Positions 41,235-52,608 of a DNA stretch of 64,000 nt are shown piece by piece. The notes under the pieces are model-generated. The model worked only from the letters and a program-made list of their open reading frames with translations, did no database searches and was not told where the DNA came from. Source of the DNA: Caenorhabditis elegans (lineage: Eukaryota > Nematoda > Chromadorea > Rhabditida > Rhabditidae); the NCBI RefSeq assembly GCF_000002985.6, contig NC_003280.10, positions 12,520,501 to 12,584,500 of the forward strand, in the 5' to 3' direction. The first letter of the stretch is position 1. Each line of letters opens with the position of its first letter. The translations under genes were made by a program, and so were the position numbers.

Positions 41235-42077
41235 TGGATCTGTCATATTGAACAACTAATAGGGATGAACTGAACTGGGGAACGGAAAGTATCAAGATAA
41301 ATCTTCAAAAAGTTCAACAGATATTGGCAGAGGTTTTATACCACAATTCAGGAATGCGTGACAGTCGGCAATATCAATGGTCTAAGTATTTTCAAAATTT
41401 CATGAATTGACTTTCAGTGCATATATTTGATCTGAGTCAATAGCATAACGTACCCTCTACTACCAATTCATTAAATGTTCTGTAATTTAATACATAGGAG
41501 TTCCATTCTTGAGACATTTCAATATCCCTTGACTTGACCCACCGTTATTTGTGAGTAGGGTATGTAAACGGACTCCAGACATCCGGTAAACAATTTTAGA
41601 ATATCAAAATTCTGTACAATTACTGTAAAGCCAATATGAGTTTCCAGCCGTTCACCGGCCCCCAAAAGTTTCCCGATTTGTATTTTAGTTGGTTTTAACC
41701 ACTTTTGTTTTAATTCTGAATACTTCTGATTTAAAAATTTTAAACTACAAAAAAAAAAGCTAAATTTTATCAGCTTATTTCTACCTTTTTCCAAAAATTT
41801 ATGGAATATTTTCAGTTTTTTTTTAAGATATTGAGGTTTTGCATTGTTTGTCTATCTTTCTATTTAAAAAAAGTCTAAATGCCTAAGTTGATGTGTATCT
41901 TCTGGAAATACCAAACAGCCCCACACGATGAATCGCAGTGATGGATTTCATTGCGACGAGCCTCGCAACTAGTAAGTTCGAATTTCTCTCCAAATTTACT
42001 GTATAAGGACAATATCCCTCCGCTTATCCCAGCTTTACATGTGAATTGTTTTTTATCTGTTATGTACAATTCTACAG

Positions 42078-42406
42078 AAGCTCATAGTTTGACTTTGACA
42101 GTACTCGTTAATTTATATTGTTCTGACAAGATGTTTGATCGTCACTTTATTAAGCTACAGTTTCTTCTTGAAACGACGAAAAAGAGCACAATATTTTGTG
42201 ACTTCAGACTCATTATTATTCATTGGAAAAAAGCTTTTAGCGATTCACCTCTATTATACGTGTATTAAACGAAAAGTCCCGTGCGCAAATCGGAAAAACA
42301 TCGAAATAATGGGGTTTGCTATGGATACCCGAGTGCTCCGTTTGGTAGGACCAAGGTCGCCAAATGACGGAAATTAATTTTATGTCGAATTGAAAAAAGG
42401 GATTTG
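42078..42406 (+). pseudogene. Duplicated gene fragment, copy 2, frameshifted
   Basis: The second copy of the 40906 segment, about 1.17 kb downstream on the same strand and also after a TCTACAG acceptor. The reading switches frame near 42200 (FLLETTKKSTIF in one frame, FVTSDSLLFIGKKLL in another), and a TAA replaces the Glu codon after SPNDGN. Both lesions mark it as a pseudogene. Confidence 0.5.
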
Positions 42407-43102
42407 ATGGATATGTCAAATTGAACAACGTATAGGGATGAACTGAACTGGGGAACGGAAAAAGTGAGACTCTCGAGATGGATTTCGGAAAGTGGTAGAA
42501 AACAAAAATCCCAAATTTTAGTGAAAATTTTGAGTACAATTTCGTTCAAACTGTTTGTGGGAATCTCAGCGATTCTGATTAGTTTGATGAGAAGTTGAGA
42601 GTGAAATCTGTAAATGCAACTTCAATTTTGACAAAGGTTTTCTGCAGCCCAAACTACAGGATTCCGTGACAGTCGCCAATATCGATCGCCAGTTTTTCAA
42701 GTTTTTTACTAACATTGAGTAAATATTACAATAGAATTTTCTATCACGATTTTCCCTCCAATTTTGTAAATAAGCATAAACATGCTTTACTTCAATTACC
42801 AAGAGTCGTTACAATGTCGAAATACGAAAATTTTATTTTAATAAAAACTTTCAATTTGTGAATTATTAAAAATTGGGTTAATAATTAATTGGATAATCTT
42901 CAGACATTAAGCATATTCCCAGTATATTTTTTTAATTTTAATTTCACAGATACATATTTATTTAATGCGTACTTTGTAAGTGCTCGACTGACTTTTCTGA
43001 AAACATATCGGTTACAGACAAGGAAGAAACTATGAATGTACCGGAGTGATGATTATTTCCGTCTATCTTACTTGTAAATTGCAGTTTGTGTTTTTATTTC
43101 AG

Positions 43103-43174
43103 AGCATCACAACTTTGAAGGACAATGCAGTAGATCACTGTCTATGGGAAGATGATTTATCCATGGAATTTTAA
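43103..43174 (+). other. Possible orphan terminal exon upstream of the Str gene
   Basis: After TTTATTTCAG, a 24-codon frame reads SITTLKDNAVDHCLWEDDLS before a stop, with CAATAAAC 26 bp downstream. It could be the last exon of a decayed gene containing the 40.9-42.4 kb fragments, but no connection can be shown. Confidence 0.25.
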
Positions 43175-43684
43175 GTGGGCAAAAATAACTTAAATGATCA
43201 ATAAACTGTCGAAAGTCGCACGATGAGGTTTTAAATTGAAGATGATGCTCGTTGCGTATTTGGTGTGGGTAAGAAGAACGTTTTTCGTGAGCTACTAATG
43301 TTCATCTCTACTGATTCCCATGTATCGTTTTAGAAAATTAATCTAGATATATCAACCATCCTCGCGGATCTTATGTCATCTTCGGCTTTGTTTTGTGAGC
43401 TGTCTTATAATATATGGTAATTGCATAAAGTTAGCTACACATGCATTGTTTTTGTTAACAGTAATATTTAAATCAAAGTGACCATGTGACACGCTTCTTT
43501 TTTTTAATTTCCTGTATTTGGAGAAGCCATGTTTTGTTAAGCAAAATGTATCTAACTGTATGTATTGTTATTCGTATCTTGAATGAGTTTTTCATTGCTT
43601 CTCGAACGTTTCTTTGTTTTCTATAAAAACACGTCTTAACTGTTCAATCTTTAAATCTTTTATTTTCATTTTTGCAGTAAAAAC

Positions 43685-45443
43685 ATGTTTGGAAGACAGT
43701 GGAGCTACCTCCTCAAAATCGTTCAAGACTCATCGGCTTGCGTATCCCTTGTCATCAACAGTTTCCTGATTTTCATGATTCTTACAAAATCCCCAAAACA
43801 ACTTGGCGCCTACCGTTACTTGATGATCTACATTTCCGTTTTTGAAATGTTCTATTCCATCATCGACCTGGTGATCGATCCAGTAAGTAGAACGTCACAA
43901 ATTCTCAAAGAAATTATAATCATAGCAACACTATTCGCATGGTCCAACATTCCTGGTGATCGTTGAGATTAAGGACAAACTTTTGCCTCCTGCAGGTCTC
44001 ACTGTGCTCAATACGTTCTACTGGGGCTGCTTTGGCGCATCGATGGCGGTTTTTGCCGTGCATTTTGTGTATCGTTGGCTTGTTGTAACCGAGTAAGCAT
44101 AAAATAATGAATTTTGGCTTTGCCAAAAGTTCATTAAGTATTATAAAATGTCTCATTACACCGTTAAAAATCGACAATTTTGAACAAAATTTATTTGATT
44201 AAAAACTAATCTCATTATAATATCACAATTTTTGCGATTTTGTCGTAAACTTTTGATTTCTGAACAAAATAATTTTCATACATCGGCTTCTGGAAACATT
44301 CAACGGCTGGAGAATCTGGTTTTGGTTCTCAATTCCAATGTGGTACGGTGTAACCTGGATTTTCACTGGATACGTGCTGGCGGGACCAAATGAATTTACC
44401 AGTCGATTTATCAGGTGAACTTTTTTTTAAAAGACAGTCGAGTATTTTGTCGGCTGCTAATTCAACACTTAATATTGGTCAGTTGATGCAATGTCAAGAA
44501 TAAAACTATACATATGTACATACCGTATTTCCTCTATTACTCTTGCAGCCTTTATTAGTATTGCAGTCTCTAATAGTCTTGCAGTTTCTATTAGTCTTGC
44601 ACCCCTACGGGTCAATCGAAAATTAGTCTTGCATGCAAGACTAATAGAGGAACTACGGTAGATGAATTTTTTTTAAAATTGTTATCAATTTATCATTTCT
44701 TGTATAATTCCTCATTTTGATAAAAACAAATTTTAGTGCCAACATCAAAGAAGTGCTAGATTTGGAATTCGACGACTACGTCTACTTGGGGCCATTTCTC
44801 TATGATAAAACGGGAAATGGAACCGCAATTGTTCATATCAAACCGTTTATTGGGTTGGGCATCATATCGGGAACAATTGTGAGTTATACTCTAAATTTGA
44901 TGTCAATTTTCTTGTAATTTTTTTACTAAGCTAACTTCTAATAACACTTTCGCGGCTCATTTCTTTAAATCCAGGTTTCATCCATTATCATTGTGCTAAC
45001 ATTTGGAATTCTTTGCTACCGAAGACTGAACGCAATTGTGGTTACCACAATGAACTCGGCAAATCTGAAAAATCTTCAAAGACAACTCTTCTATGCACTC
45101 GTCATTCAAACCTTGGTACCGTTCCTTCTGATGCACATCCCAGTCGGTATCATGTTTGCATTCGTCTTTCTCGACATTGACTTGGGAGTGTACAGTGCAA
45201 TCGTCTCAATGACGATTGCAATTTACCCGGCTGTGGATCCAATTCCAACCTTGGTTATTGTAGAAAACTACAGAAAAACTTTAATTCGTAAGTAGAATGC
45301 CAGGCTAAAGTGACCAAAAAAATTGTTTAATTTTAGATTACCTTCGTTGTTGCAAAAAACCAACAGAAGTTGCCGCAACAGTCATTGAGCCAACAAGATT
45401 TCCGACAACCGTCACTACACAAGTTAACCAAAACCTTCAGTAG
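43685..45443 (+). CDS. Str-family chemosensory GPCR with an abnormal splice acceptor (354 aa if joined)
   Basis: Join 43685..43955, 43996..44092, 44280..44414, 44737..44878, 44975..45287 and 45337..45443. TM1-TM2 are in exon 1 (SACVSLVINSFLIFMILT; MIYISVFEMFYSIIDLVI). TM3 is GCFGASMAVFAVHFVYRWLV. NGWRIWFWFSIPMWYGVTW marks TM4, LFYALVIQTLVPFLLMHIPV TM6, and YPAVDPIPTLVIVENYRKTL TM7 with the NPxxY-like tail typical of Str. All phases fit, but exon 3 begins after TTTTCAT instead of TTTTCAG (44279). The only in-frame AG nearby (after GGCTGGAG) would drop about 11 residues before IWFWF. The gene may be null or splice abnormally. Confidence 0.75.
44521..44660. mobile_element. 140-bp CCGTATTTCCTCTATTAG-type TIR element
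   Basis: It begins TACCGTATTTCCTCTATTAC and ends with its inverse, CTAATAGAGG then AACTACGGTA, with internal tandem TCTATTAGTCTTGCA units. It lies in intron 3 of the Str gene. TA borders both ends. Confidence 0.78.
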
Positions 45444-45664
45444 TATATCCCGTAGTATCTTCACCGTTTATTTCATTGACCCAATTTTACTAATGCACAT
45501 ACACTACTTCTTAATCGATTTTTTGCCAACATGTCCAACATACATCAATTCTTGTCCGTTCCTATGTTTATACCAGGCTACTAAGCAACGCTCCCTCATT
45601 ATTCCCAGATTTTCCCTTTTCATCGACATATATTTCCATTCATCTTAATTTTGTGAACAACAAG

Positions 45665-47797
45665 ATGACTGTGATCCAGCTTTCTCTCCTTCTCCTGCTT
45701 TCCATGTGCAATCCATTGACTGAGGCGAACTACTTGGTACGTTTGAGAATATAACTGTAGTTGAGTTTATATACCGAACGTTTTAGGATAGCGATCCGTT
45801 CCCACTCGACTCGTCCTGCGATCCTGTGATCAACACAACCCCAACAACGGAAACAACTACTGTAAGTCTAGACTAATCACAACATAAGGGACCGCTTTTA
45901 GTATTGAACCTCTCCAAGCCAATCAAAAATTAGTGCTGCTCTAGTAAATTTGTCCTTTTAGGTTGAATTAATTTATGTGTTCAAAGCGGCATACTGGAAA
46001 TATTGTAAATTTATACATTTACCTAGTTTTTTAGAGCGTGAAGTCTTTTTTTTTTAAACATACGGTATTTCCTCTGTTAGTCTTGCACCCCCATTTTTGC
46101 CTGACCAGCAATACCATGAGGAAACTTCAACAAAAAAATTAAACCTAAAGGTTTTTAAATAGCTGATGAAGTATTGGTAAAGAATGAATTTCTCGTGGTT
46201 TAAACGGTATAGAGTTAAGTTTTCAACAAAATTGGGTAACTTTTCCAAAGTTATGGGGCTTTCGAAAATCAGTCTTGCATCCTCTAAAAGTCTTGCAGTC
46301 TTTATTAGTATTGCACCCCTACGGACTAATCGAAAACTAGGCCTGCATGCACGACTAATAGAGTTTAATATTTTCCGATGTAGCATTTGAACATTAGTTT
46401 CTTAGTCTTCAGTATCCCAGCCTAGACTTAAAAAGACGCATTATTGATGCGGTAGTGCATAGTACAATTGGTAGATTATTTTGAGAAACCTTATCTTAAA
46501 TTAGCGGCAGTGTGTGCAACTGTAGTATATGTAGTATTGGATTCCCAATATTCGAGAAAACGAAAGTTCCTGGAGCACGACTGAAAAACTGGTTCGATAT
46601 AAATTTTCACTTTGCGGGTCTGCTTAGCATTATGTCCGCGCAGTAAAAGAAGTTTATGGTAGGTAATCTAAGGTTACACTTTTTAATGTTGATGTATGAA
46701 ATTTGATGGCCGCCACAATTTTTATCTGGCCCGCATAGACAATTTTATGAGATATACATTTATCGCGTACCCATGGACATATCCCCATTATTTTCATGTT
46801 TTCACTTTAAGAAAGTGTATGGCACGACTATCTATACAACTGTTGCTCGGAGACTAAAAACAACCATTCAGCCATCCACGTCTACTACCGCCACGTCATC
46901 ATCTGCAACTGAAACAACTTCCAATACTGACTCATCATCGGTGTGTGACTCTTCTCTCTTTCTCGGTCTCTTAAAAATTTATTTTAAATAAGTTCAGACT
47001 GCAACTCCTTCACCTTCCTCTGCCTCGTCAACTACTCCGACCGCTCAGTCTTCGACTGCTACATCACCCGTGATAAAAACTCTCAAACTTTTAGATATTT
47101 TAATAATTAATCAATTTTTCAGGCAATGACGTCACCATTCATCCAAACACCGGTATTTTATAAAAGCAAGTGCTTTACCATCAGTTCCAACTTTCAGGCT
47201 GCTACACCCAAACATCAGTTGTGCACAAAGCCGAAACAATCTGCCATTACCTGGCCAAACTCCCTGGTAAGACGGGACTTCAAATGAAAATTGCTAAATA
47301 GCAACTTTGACATTTGAAATTTAATACAAAAAGAAAGTAATTCCGTTTATTTTCAGTTTCGAGGAATGTGCATCGAAAAACCGGTCACTGGACACGCTTT
47401 GGCTTTCCGGTATAGAAGTGATCTGGAAACACGCGACTATTCGAAGGTCCTAACCTTCAAGCCAATTGTGTTTTTTGAGAAGGGAAGGGGCGAGAAAGAT
47501 CCACATGTCTACTTGGAAAACCACCGAGGCCTGAACGTCTTCTTCGTCTGGTACAACAATGAAAAGGTAAACTTGTGAAAATTTATTATTCAATGAAACG
47601 CATCACAAATTATTTTCCTACAGAGTGGAGTGATTTTGGATGCCAATGAGCCTAACAACTGCGCCAACGACCAAGCTGATTGTCTACCATTTGAATATAA
47701 CGACGTCAATGCCATCATCTACACCATTTGTTGGAACAAGGAAGTTCATTCCGACGGACTTTTCATCGATACTCTGATCGAAGAAGTGCTTTCGTGA
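45665..47797 (+). CDS. Secreted protein with Ser/Thr linker and KPIVF core (256 aa)
   Basis: Join 45665..45736, 45787..45861, 46872..46940, 46998..47069, 47123..47152, 47198..47266, 47357..47566 and 47624..47797, every exon a whole number of codons. The signal peptide MTVIQLSLLLLLSMCNPLTE is followed by ANYLDSDPFPLDSSCDP, then a Ser/Thr/Pro-rich, probably O-glycosylated linker (TTATSSSATETTSNTDSSS). The C-terminal domain contains FKPIVFFEK, HRGLNVFFVWYNNEK and four late cysteines. It matches the small minus-strand proteins at 49.8-53.1 kb at its start (EANYF..SSDPF) and core (KPILFAGN, YVAYW.VEND). It is the long, diverged founder-like member of that family. Phase-0 introns throughout would permit exon shuffling. 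A repeat element sits in its second intron. Function unknown. Confidence 0.72.
46063..46370. mobile_element. CCGTATTTCCTCTATTAG-type element, diverged
   Basis: The left end reads TACGGTATTTCCTCTGTTAG followed by TCTTGCA; the right has GCATGCACGACTAATAGAG. Internal CTAAAAGTCTTGCAGTC units match the copy at 44521. It lies in intron 2 of the secreted-protein gene. Confidence 0.55.
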
Positions 47798-48502
47798 ACA
47801 ATTTGAAATATTCTTTGAAAAATCTGTTAATGTTATAACATAGGTTATTGCAAGGGAAAAAGTTATTATCATTTACTTATATTTTTCTTTAATTATTTAC
47901 TAACTTCACTTATTTACTACTTATATTTGTCTTTTACTTATTTACTAATAGTAAATTTTATTGCACGCTATTGTGATAGAACCCTGTCAATATATTCTCA
48001 TGCAACTTTTTACCAAATAAATTAAAATTTGTAAAGTCTTTTCACAGAAAGTGTCATGGCTAATTTGTCAATAATAGTATTCAACCTTCCTTAAAACTTT
48101 GAGCGTTCAAGAAAATTTGTTCTTCAAGTCAACAAAACACGCTAACAGTTTTTTGCATTCTCCTAAATTACAAACATTTTTTGCAGAATGGTCTATAGTT
48201 ATGCACACTGTAACTCGCGCTTTTAAAATGCAAAGGGTATTCTCAAAAAAAGTTGAAGAGTTTAAGTTTTGTTCTCCATACTATAACAAAAAAGCATATC
48301 AAATTTTGAAAATGCCTGCTTGTGCGAAGTTTCAAATCTATAACAGTTAAAAAGTTCAACTTGATACTTTTGTGAAAATTTTCAGCTCAAATGCATACAT
48401 ATTTTATTTAAATTTTTAACTAGAAATTAACTTAATTTATGTAGTTATTTTTATAGCGATTCTGGTCATTTCAAAACTTCATTGATAATTTTGGAGTTTT
48501 AC

Positions 48503-48562
48503 TTTTGAAGTAATATATGATGTTCAGAATACCGTTCTGAACATTATACATTACTTCAAAAT
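48503..48562. repeat. Hairpin-forming inverted repeat
   Basis: Arms of about 27 bp (TTTTGAAGTAATATATGATG... against ...CATTATACATTACTTCAAAA) meet at TTCAGAA-TACCG-TTCTGAA with few mismatches. It is intergenic. There is no sign of a mature miRNA context beyond the fold. Confidence 0.65.
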
Positions 48563-49001
48563 ATGGGGGCAAGATTAACTGAGACTTTAAGCTTCTGAAA
48601 AGTTTTTTCTTAAAAAAACTAGGTCTCAAACAGTCAAATCTCTGAAAAGGGGATATTTTACGTTCTTTCAAATAAAATTAGAATCGTCTCAGTAACTACG
48701 CAATCGATTCCGAAAAACCCAAAAAATGTGTGTTTTTTTTTTCAAAATGTGACCAATAAACAATTATTTTAGGTAGGATATATGTATCCTTACTGAAAAA
48801 TTGTCATGGCAGATAGGCATATTTTATTGATTTACTATTTTTTTAACTTGAAATATGAGAGCAAAAGGAGAAAAAATAAAATTAGGCAAGAAAAGTAAAT
48901 GATAAGGTGACCAGATTGGAACATATCCGAGGTCAGGTCAGTTACATGATATTGATACTTCCGCAAGATTTATAAAAAGTATGAAAAATATCAACACAAC
49001 A

Positions 49002-49778
49002 CTAAGTACTGATACACTGAATGAAATGGAGTTTTTCAAGTGGAGTCTTTCCATTAGCAGTGATTCCGGCAAAGACCATGATTCCTTTCGGGTAACCAGT
49101 ACGCTGAACGCGGGAGTTTGGCTGAGTTTTTGCATAAACTCGATCATTTTGCGTATTAAAAGACTGCTCAATGCAAAATATCTTTTCGTCGGTGAAAAGT
49201 ACCTTCCTGTGAGCTCCATTTCTGAATCTTCGGAGTAGATTCATGGCACGGTCTTTTCTCTTGATTTTAGCAGCTTCAGACAGAAATTGACAAGTAGATT
49301 TTTTGTAAGCCTTCAATTTCAAGTTGTTTTTTACCATTCGGCACAGAGAACTTTGCGAAATTTTCAATTCTCGGGCCATCGCACGGACCGACCGCCCGGA
49401 GTTGTGACGGAAGCGTCCACGAACTTTTTTTATCATCGCTGGTGTAGTGACTGTGGGGGGTCTTCCGCGTCCGGATCTATCGGAAAAGTTGCCGAGCTCC
49501 TTGAACCGTGCAATGGTGGTAGAAACAAGTTTTTCAGACACTTTGAGCCGTCGAGCAATGCTCTTCGCCGCGACACCATTCCTATGAAAACGAACGATGG
49601 GTTCACGCATGGGTGACGCTCTCATACCTGCGAAAAAAAAATTATTTTTTAGGAAAAACGATGGAAAAATAAATGAACAAAACACGAAATAACATAATCA
49701 ATTAATTTTGGCGGGGAGACCCGAACCACAGAACTTTCGCGCGCGCGCCTCGACTTACCATAATTTTGACTCACCCTG
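49002..49778 (-). mobile_element. Truncated mariner/Tc1-like element with partial transposase
   Basis: The 5' terminus on the minus strand reads CAGGGTGAGTCAAAATTATG after a TA (49779-49780). After a GCAG acceptor, a frame starting MRASPMREPIVRFHRNG runs to 49002. It contains two helix-turn-helix segments (VAAKSIARRLKVSEKLVSTT; VRAMARELKISQSSLCRMV) with a GRGRPP hinge, and the first catalytic Asp in VLFTDEKIF. It stops after KLHFIQCIST, before the second and third catalytic residues, and no matching 3' TIR is found to the left. It is a dead, 3'-truncated copy. Its insertion or end lies exactly where the gene at 49780-50123 is cut off. Confidence 0.8.
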
Positions 49779-49779
49779 T

Positions 49780-50123
49780 ACATATGTTATTCACCAGTCC
49801 GTTTGTAGTGAGATACATAAGTTCGTTGAACGATTGTTCTTGGGTTAAACTATGAGTGAAATCTTTGAAATCCCATGCCATTGGGTGGTAGGGAGCTGAA
49901 ATTAATATTTTGAGAAAAACATTCAAGTAACAGAGCTTACTAGTAGAGGTTTCAGCCACTTCCGTTGTGGTGGTTTCGAGATTAGGATCACAACTAGTTG
50001 AGAACTGAAACGGGTCGGATGACTGAAAAGTTTCATATATCCTTCATAGCAAAGAAGCTAACTCACAAAATAATTTGCTTCGGCAATGGAAGTAAGTGAC
50101 AGGAGAATGAAAGGATAGATCAT
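49780..50123 (-). pseudogene. KPI-core secreted protein gene truncated by a mariner-like element
   Basis: Exons 50067..50123 (signal peptide MIYPFILLSLTSIAEANYF), 49941..50022 (SSDPFQFSTSCDPNLETTTT) and a third from 49895 downwards (YHPMAWDFKDFTHSLTQEQS ... LVNNI). The last codons run into the element's terminus at the TA. The KPILF and YCEV exons present in its paralogues are not found beyond the element, so the 3' half is lost. The start resembles the plus-strand gene at 45665 (EANYL..SDPFPLDSSCDP), which links the long and short members of the family. Confidence 0.72.
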
Positions 50124-50572
50124 GGCTGGAATTTGAAATTGTAAAATGTACAGCGAGTTAAGAGACCCAAAAGCCTAGTGAGAAAAAGGTCATGTGGAAA
50201 TAGGCGTCAACTTTAACACCAACGCAAAAATTCATATGAAAAAATTTTTTTCGCTACGGAAGCCGCTAGTTGGCATGACTACTAAAAGCTTCAAGGGTCA
50301 TTTGCTCGGCTTTGGAGTGTTTCGCAAAGATCTTGTCACGTCATGGAAATTTTGGACTACAATAAAATAAGAATGTATGTAGTTAGTATATCGGTACTAC
50401 TATAATGGGACTGTAATCCCTTTGTTATCCCAGATACGTATTTCGGTCTAGATTGATCTCGCTATAAAATAGTTGACGAACTTTAGATACGTTGTGTTCT
50501 GGATCTTGCATAAGCTCAAGTATTTTTTATCACTTTAATAAATACAATGCAACCAAAAAGTTATGCATGGGG

Positions 50573-50830
50573 ATTTATCTGCAGATTTTTGCTCAACTCA
50601 CTGTCTAATACACCAGGGCATATGGATCTCTCCATGTTTCTCCAGATTAATCAGCAGTGGAATCATTTCCAGCGAAAAAAAAATCGGCTTCTGGAACTTG
50701 ATAGTGTTTGGAAGCAACTTTACTTAAAATTTACCAAAGCGTAATTATTGTAAAATTTGATTGCGCTGTACCAGGTTACTTGTGTCCCAATTCCTGGAAA
50801 TGGAGCCCTAAAGTTCCAAGCCATGGAGAT
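50573..50830 (-). pseudogene. KPI-core secreted protein, decayed copy
   Basis: Two exons survive: one reading SMAWNFRAPFPGIGTQVTWY, then AAGCCG plus a T run leading into the AGNDSTAD segment. The T run is 2 bp longer than in the paralogues (frameshift). In the original frame the Tyr codon of ADYSGETW is TAA. No signal exon or C-terminal exon is recognisable. Confidence 0.7.
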
Positions 50831-51190
50831 GGTGGTTGTACTCTTAAATCATAAATAAGTCGGCATTTTTCAAAAATAGCAAACCTTTATGTATGAAATA
50901 ATTAAAAGAAAACGGGCAAACAAAAGGAGCATAGATTGAGGGAATAGGAAGACTATGATTTTTTGTTTAAACGACTATGCAAGTCGAAAACATTTTAGAA
51001 AGATGTCCCGCGAGTTGGCATGGACACTAAAAACATGCGGAATGATGTTTCACTATTTTATTTGAATTGAATTATTTTTTAACTTTTTATTAGGAATCTG
51101 ATTAGAATTTATAGAGCTACGGAATATGGAACTACGGAAAAGTGGCTTTTCAGACAAACATCAAATTTCTAAAAAAAAAGATATATGAAA

Positions 51191-51714
51191 TTAGAGAGCA
51201 CATCCATCGCCACGCATCTCGACTCTTGTCAAGTATCGGGCCTCGAAGGAAGGCGTTACAGTGAGACAACAGGTACGACGCATAACTTCGCAATACATCT
51301 GAAAACCTTTTCTTACAACTTCAAATTTCTGAAATAACTTACATCGTTCTCGACCTGCCAGTAAACCACAAATGTCGCGTTTGGCTGCGCATAGAGCCGA
51401 TGATAGCATGGATCTCTCCATGTTTCTCCAGAATAGTCAGCAGTAGAATCATTGCCGGCAAAAAGTATCGGCTTCTAAAATTTAATAGTATTTTGATGGA
51501 TGCAATTTTTCTTGAAACGTACCAATGCAAAATTGTCGTAATATTGAAATTTGTCGTACCACGTTTGTTGTGTCCCAATTCCTGGGAATAAAGTCCTGAA
51601 GTTCCAAGCCAAAGGAGTTGTAGCCTAAACTCATAAATAAGTTGATACCTTCCACAAATTGCGAACCTCGACCACTGGAACAAGTAGAACAAAACTGAAA
51701 AGTATAAGGAACAT
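51191..51714 (-). CDS. KPI-core small secreted protein, copy 3 (129 aa)
   Basis: Exons 51667..51714, 51523..51624, 51343..51474 and 51191..51298, all phase 0. The signal peptide MFLILFSFVLLVPVVE is followed by ATTPLAWNFRTLFPGIG, then KPILFAGNDSTADYSGETWR, DPCYHRLYAQPNATFVVYWQ, VENDMYCEVMRR and a C-terminus ending RYLTRVEMRGDGCAL. Four or more cysteines suggest disulphides in the extracellular space. Exon structure is identical to the copy at 52609-53137. The upstream 185 bp are nearly duplicated there too, so regulation is probably shared. No known domain recognised; possibly nematode-specific. Confidence 0.75.
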
Positions 51715-51887
51715 AGCTGGAAGGAGTGAGCAGGATTTTAGAAAAATATTATTGGCAAGCTGTTCAAAACAAGGTGACAGAATTTTTGCAAAAAGTCCGA
51801 CTAGTCGGCATGGATACCAAAAGCTTTCAAGCTGACTTTGTTTCGCACAGATTTTATTCGGAATAAAGACTTAAGACTCTGGCTTTT

Positions 51888-52360
51888 TTATATTAACGAA
51901 GTAAGCGTTACATTCAGGGACAAGTTACGACGCATGACTTCGCAATACATCTAAAAATCAATTCCTACAACTTCAAATTTCTGAAATAACCTACATCGTT
52001 TTCGACCTGCCAGTAAATCACATATGTTGCATTCTGTGCATAAAATCGATGATAGCACGGGTCTCTCCATGTCTCTCCAGAATAGTCAGCAGTAGAATCG
52101 TTGCCGCCAAAAAGAATCGGCTTCTGAAATTTGATAGTATTTGGAAGAGACTCTACCTAAATCTTACCAATGCAAAATTGTCGTAATGCTTTAATGTGTT
52201 GTACGAAGCTTGCTGTGTTGACATCATTGGATACGTGCACTCAAAATTCCAAGCCATAGGCGGGGTGGTGGTTGTAGCCTGAAATTCTAAATGACCTAAT
52301 ATAAATATTCTTCACATTGCAAACCTTTATGAGCATAATTACAAAAACAAAATAGATCAT
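51888..52360 (-). CDS. KPI-core small secreted protein, copy 4 (112 aa, altered C-terminus)
   Basis: Exons 52325..52360, 52168..52278, 51995..52123 and 51888..51950, all phase 0. The short signal MIYFVFVIMLIK is weaker than in its paralogues. The core is conserved (TTTTPPMAWNFECTYPMMST; KPILFGGNDSTADYSGETWR; NATYVIYWQVEND; MYCEVMRRN). The last exon then diverges into LSLNVTLTSLI and stops. Its final codons lie in DNA that is promoter-proximal sequence in the neighbouring duplicate (TTTTTTATATTAACGA, also at 53304-53319). A duplication breakpoint therefore replaced the usual YLTRVE..GDGC tail. It may be a functional variant or a decaying copy. Confidence 0.6.
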
Positions 52361-52608
52361 GCTCTATTGTTCGGAAATTGAGAAAACAAGAAGAATATTA
52401 TTTTTCAACAGACACTGAAGACGATAATGCAAATATGGATTTTGCGCAAAAAGTCGCGAAAGTTGGCATGGACACTGAAAGCATACACAATGACAATTCA
52501 CACCATTTGATTCAAAATAAAAACAAAATAGGGATAGAGAAAATAGAGAAATTGGAGGGGCAAGTAGATCTTGTCATAACATTATCGCGAAAAATCATAA
52601 AATCAAAA

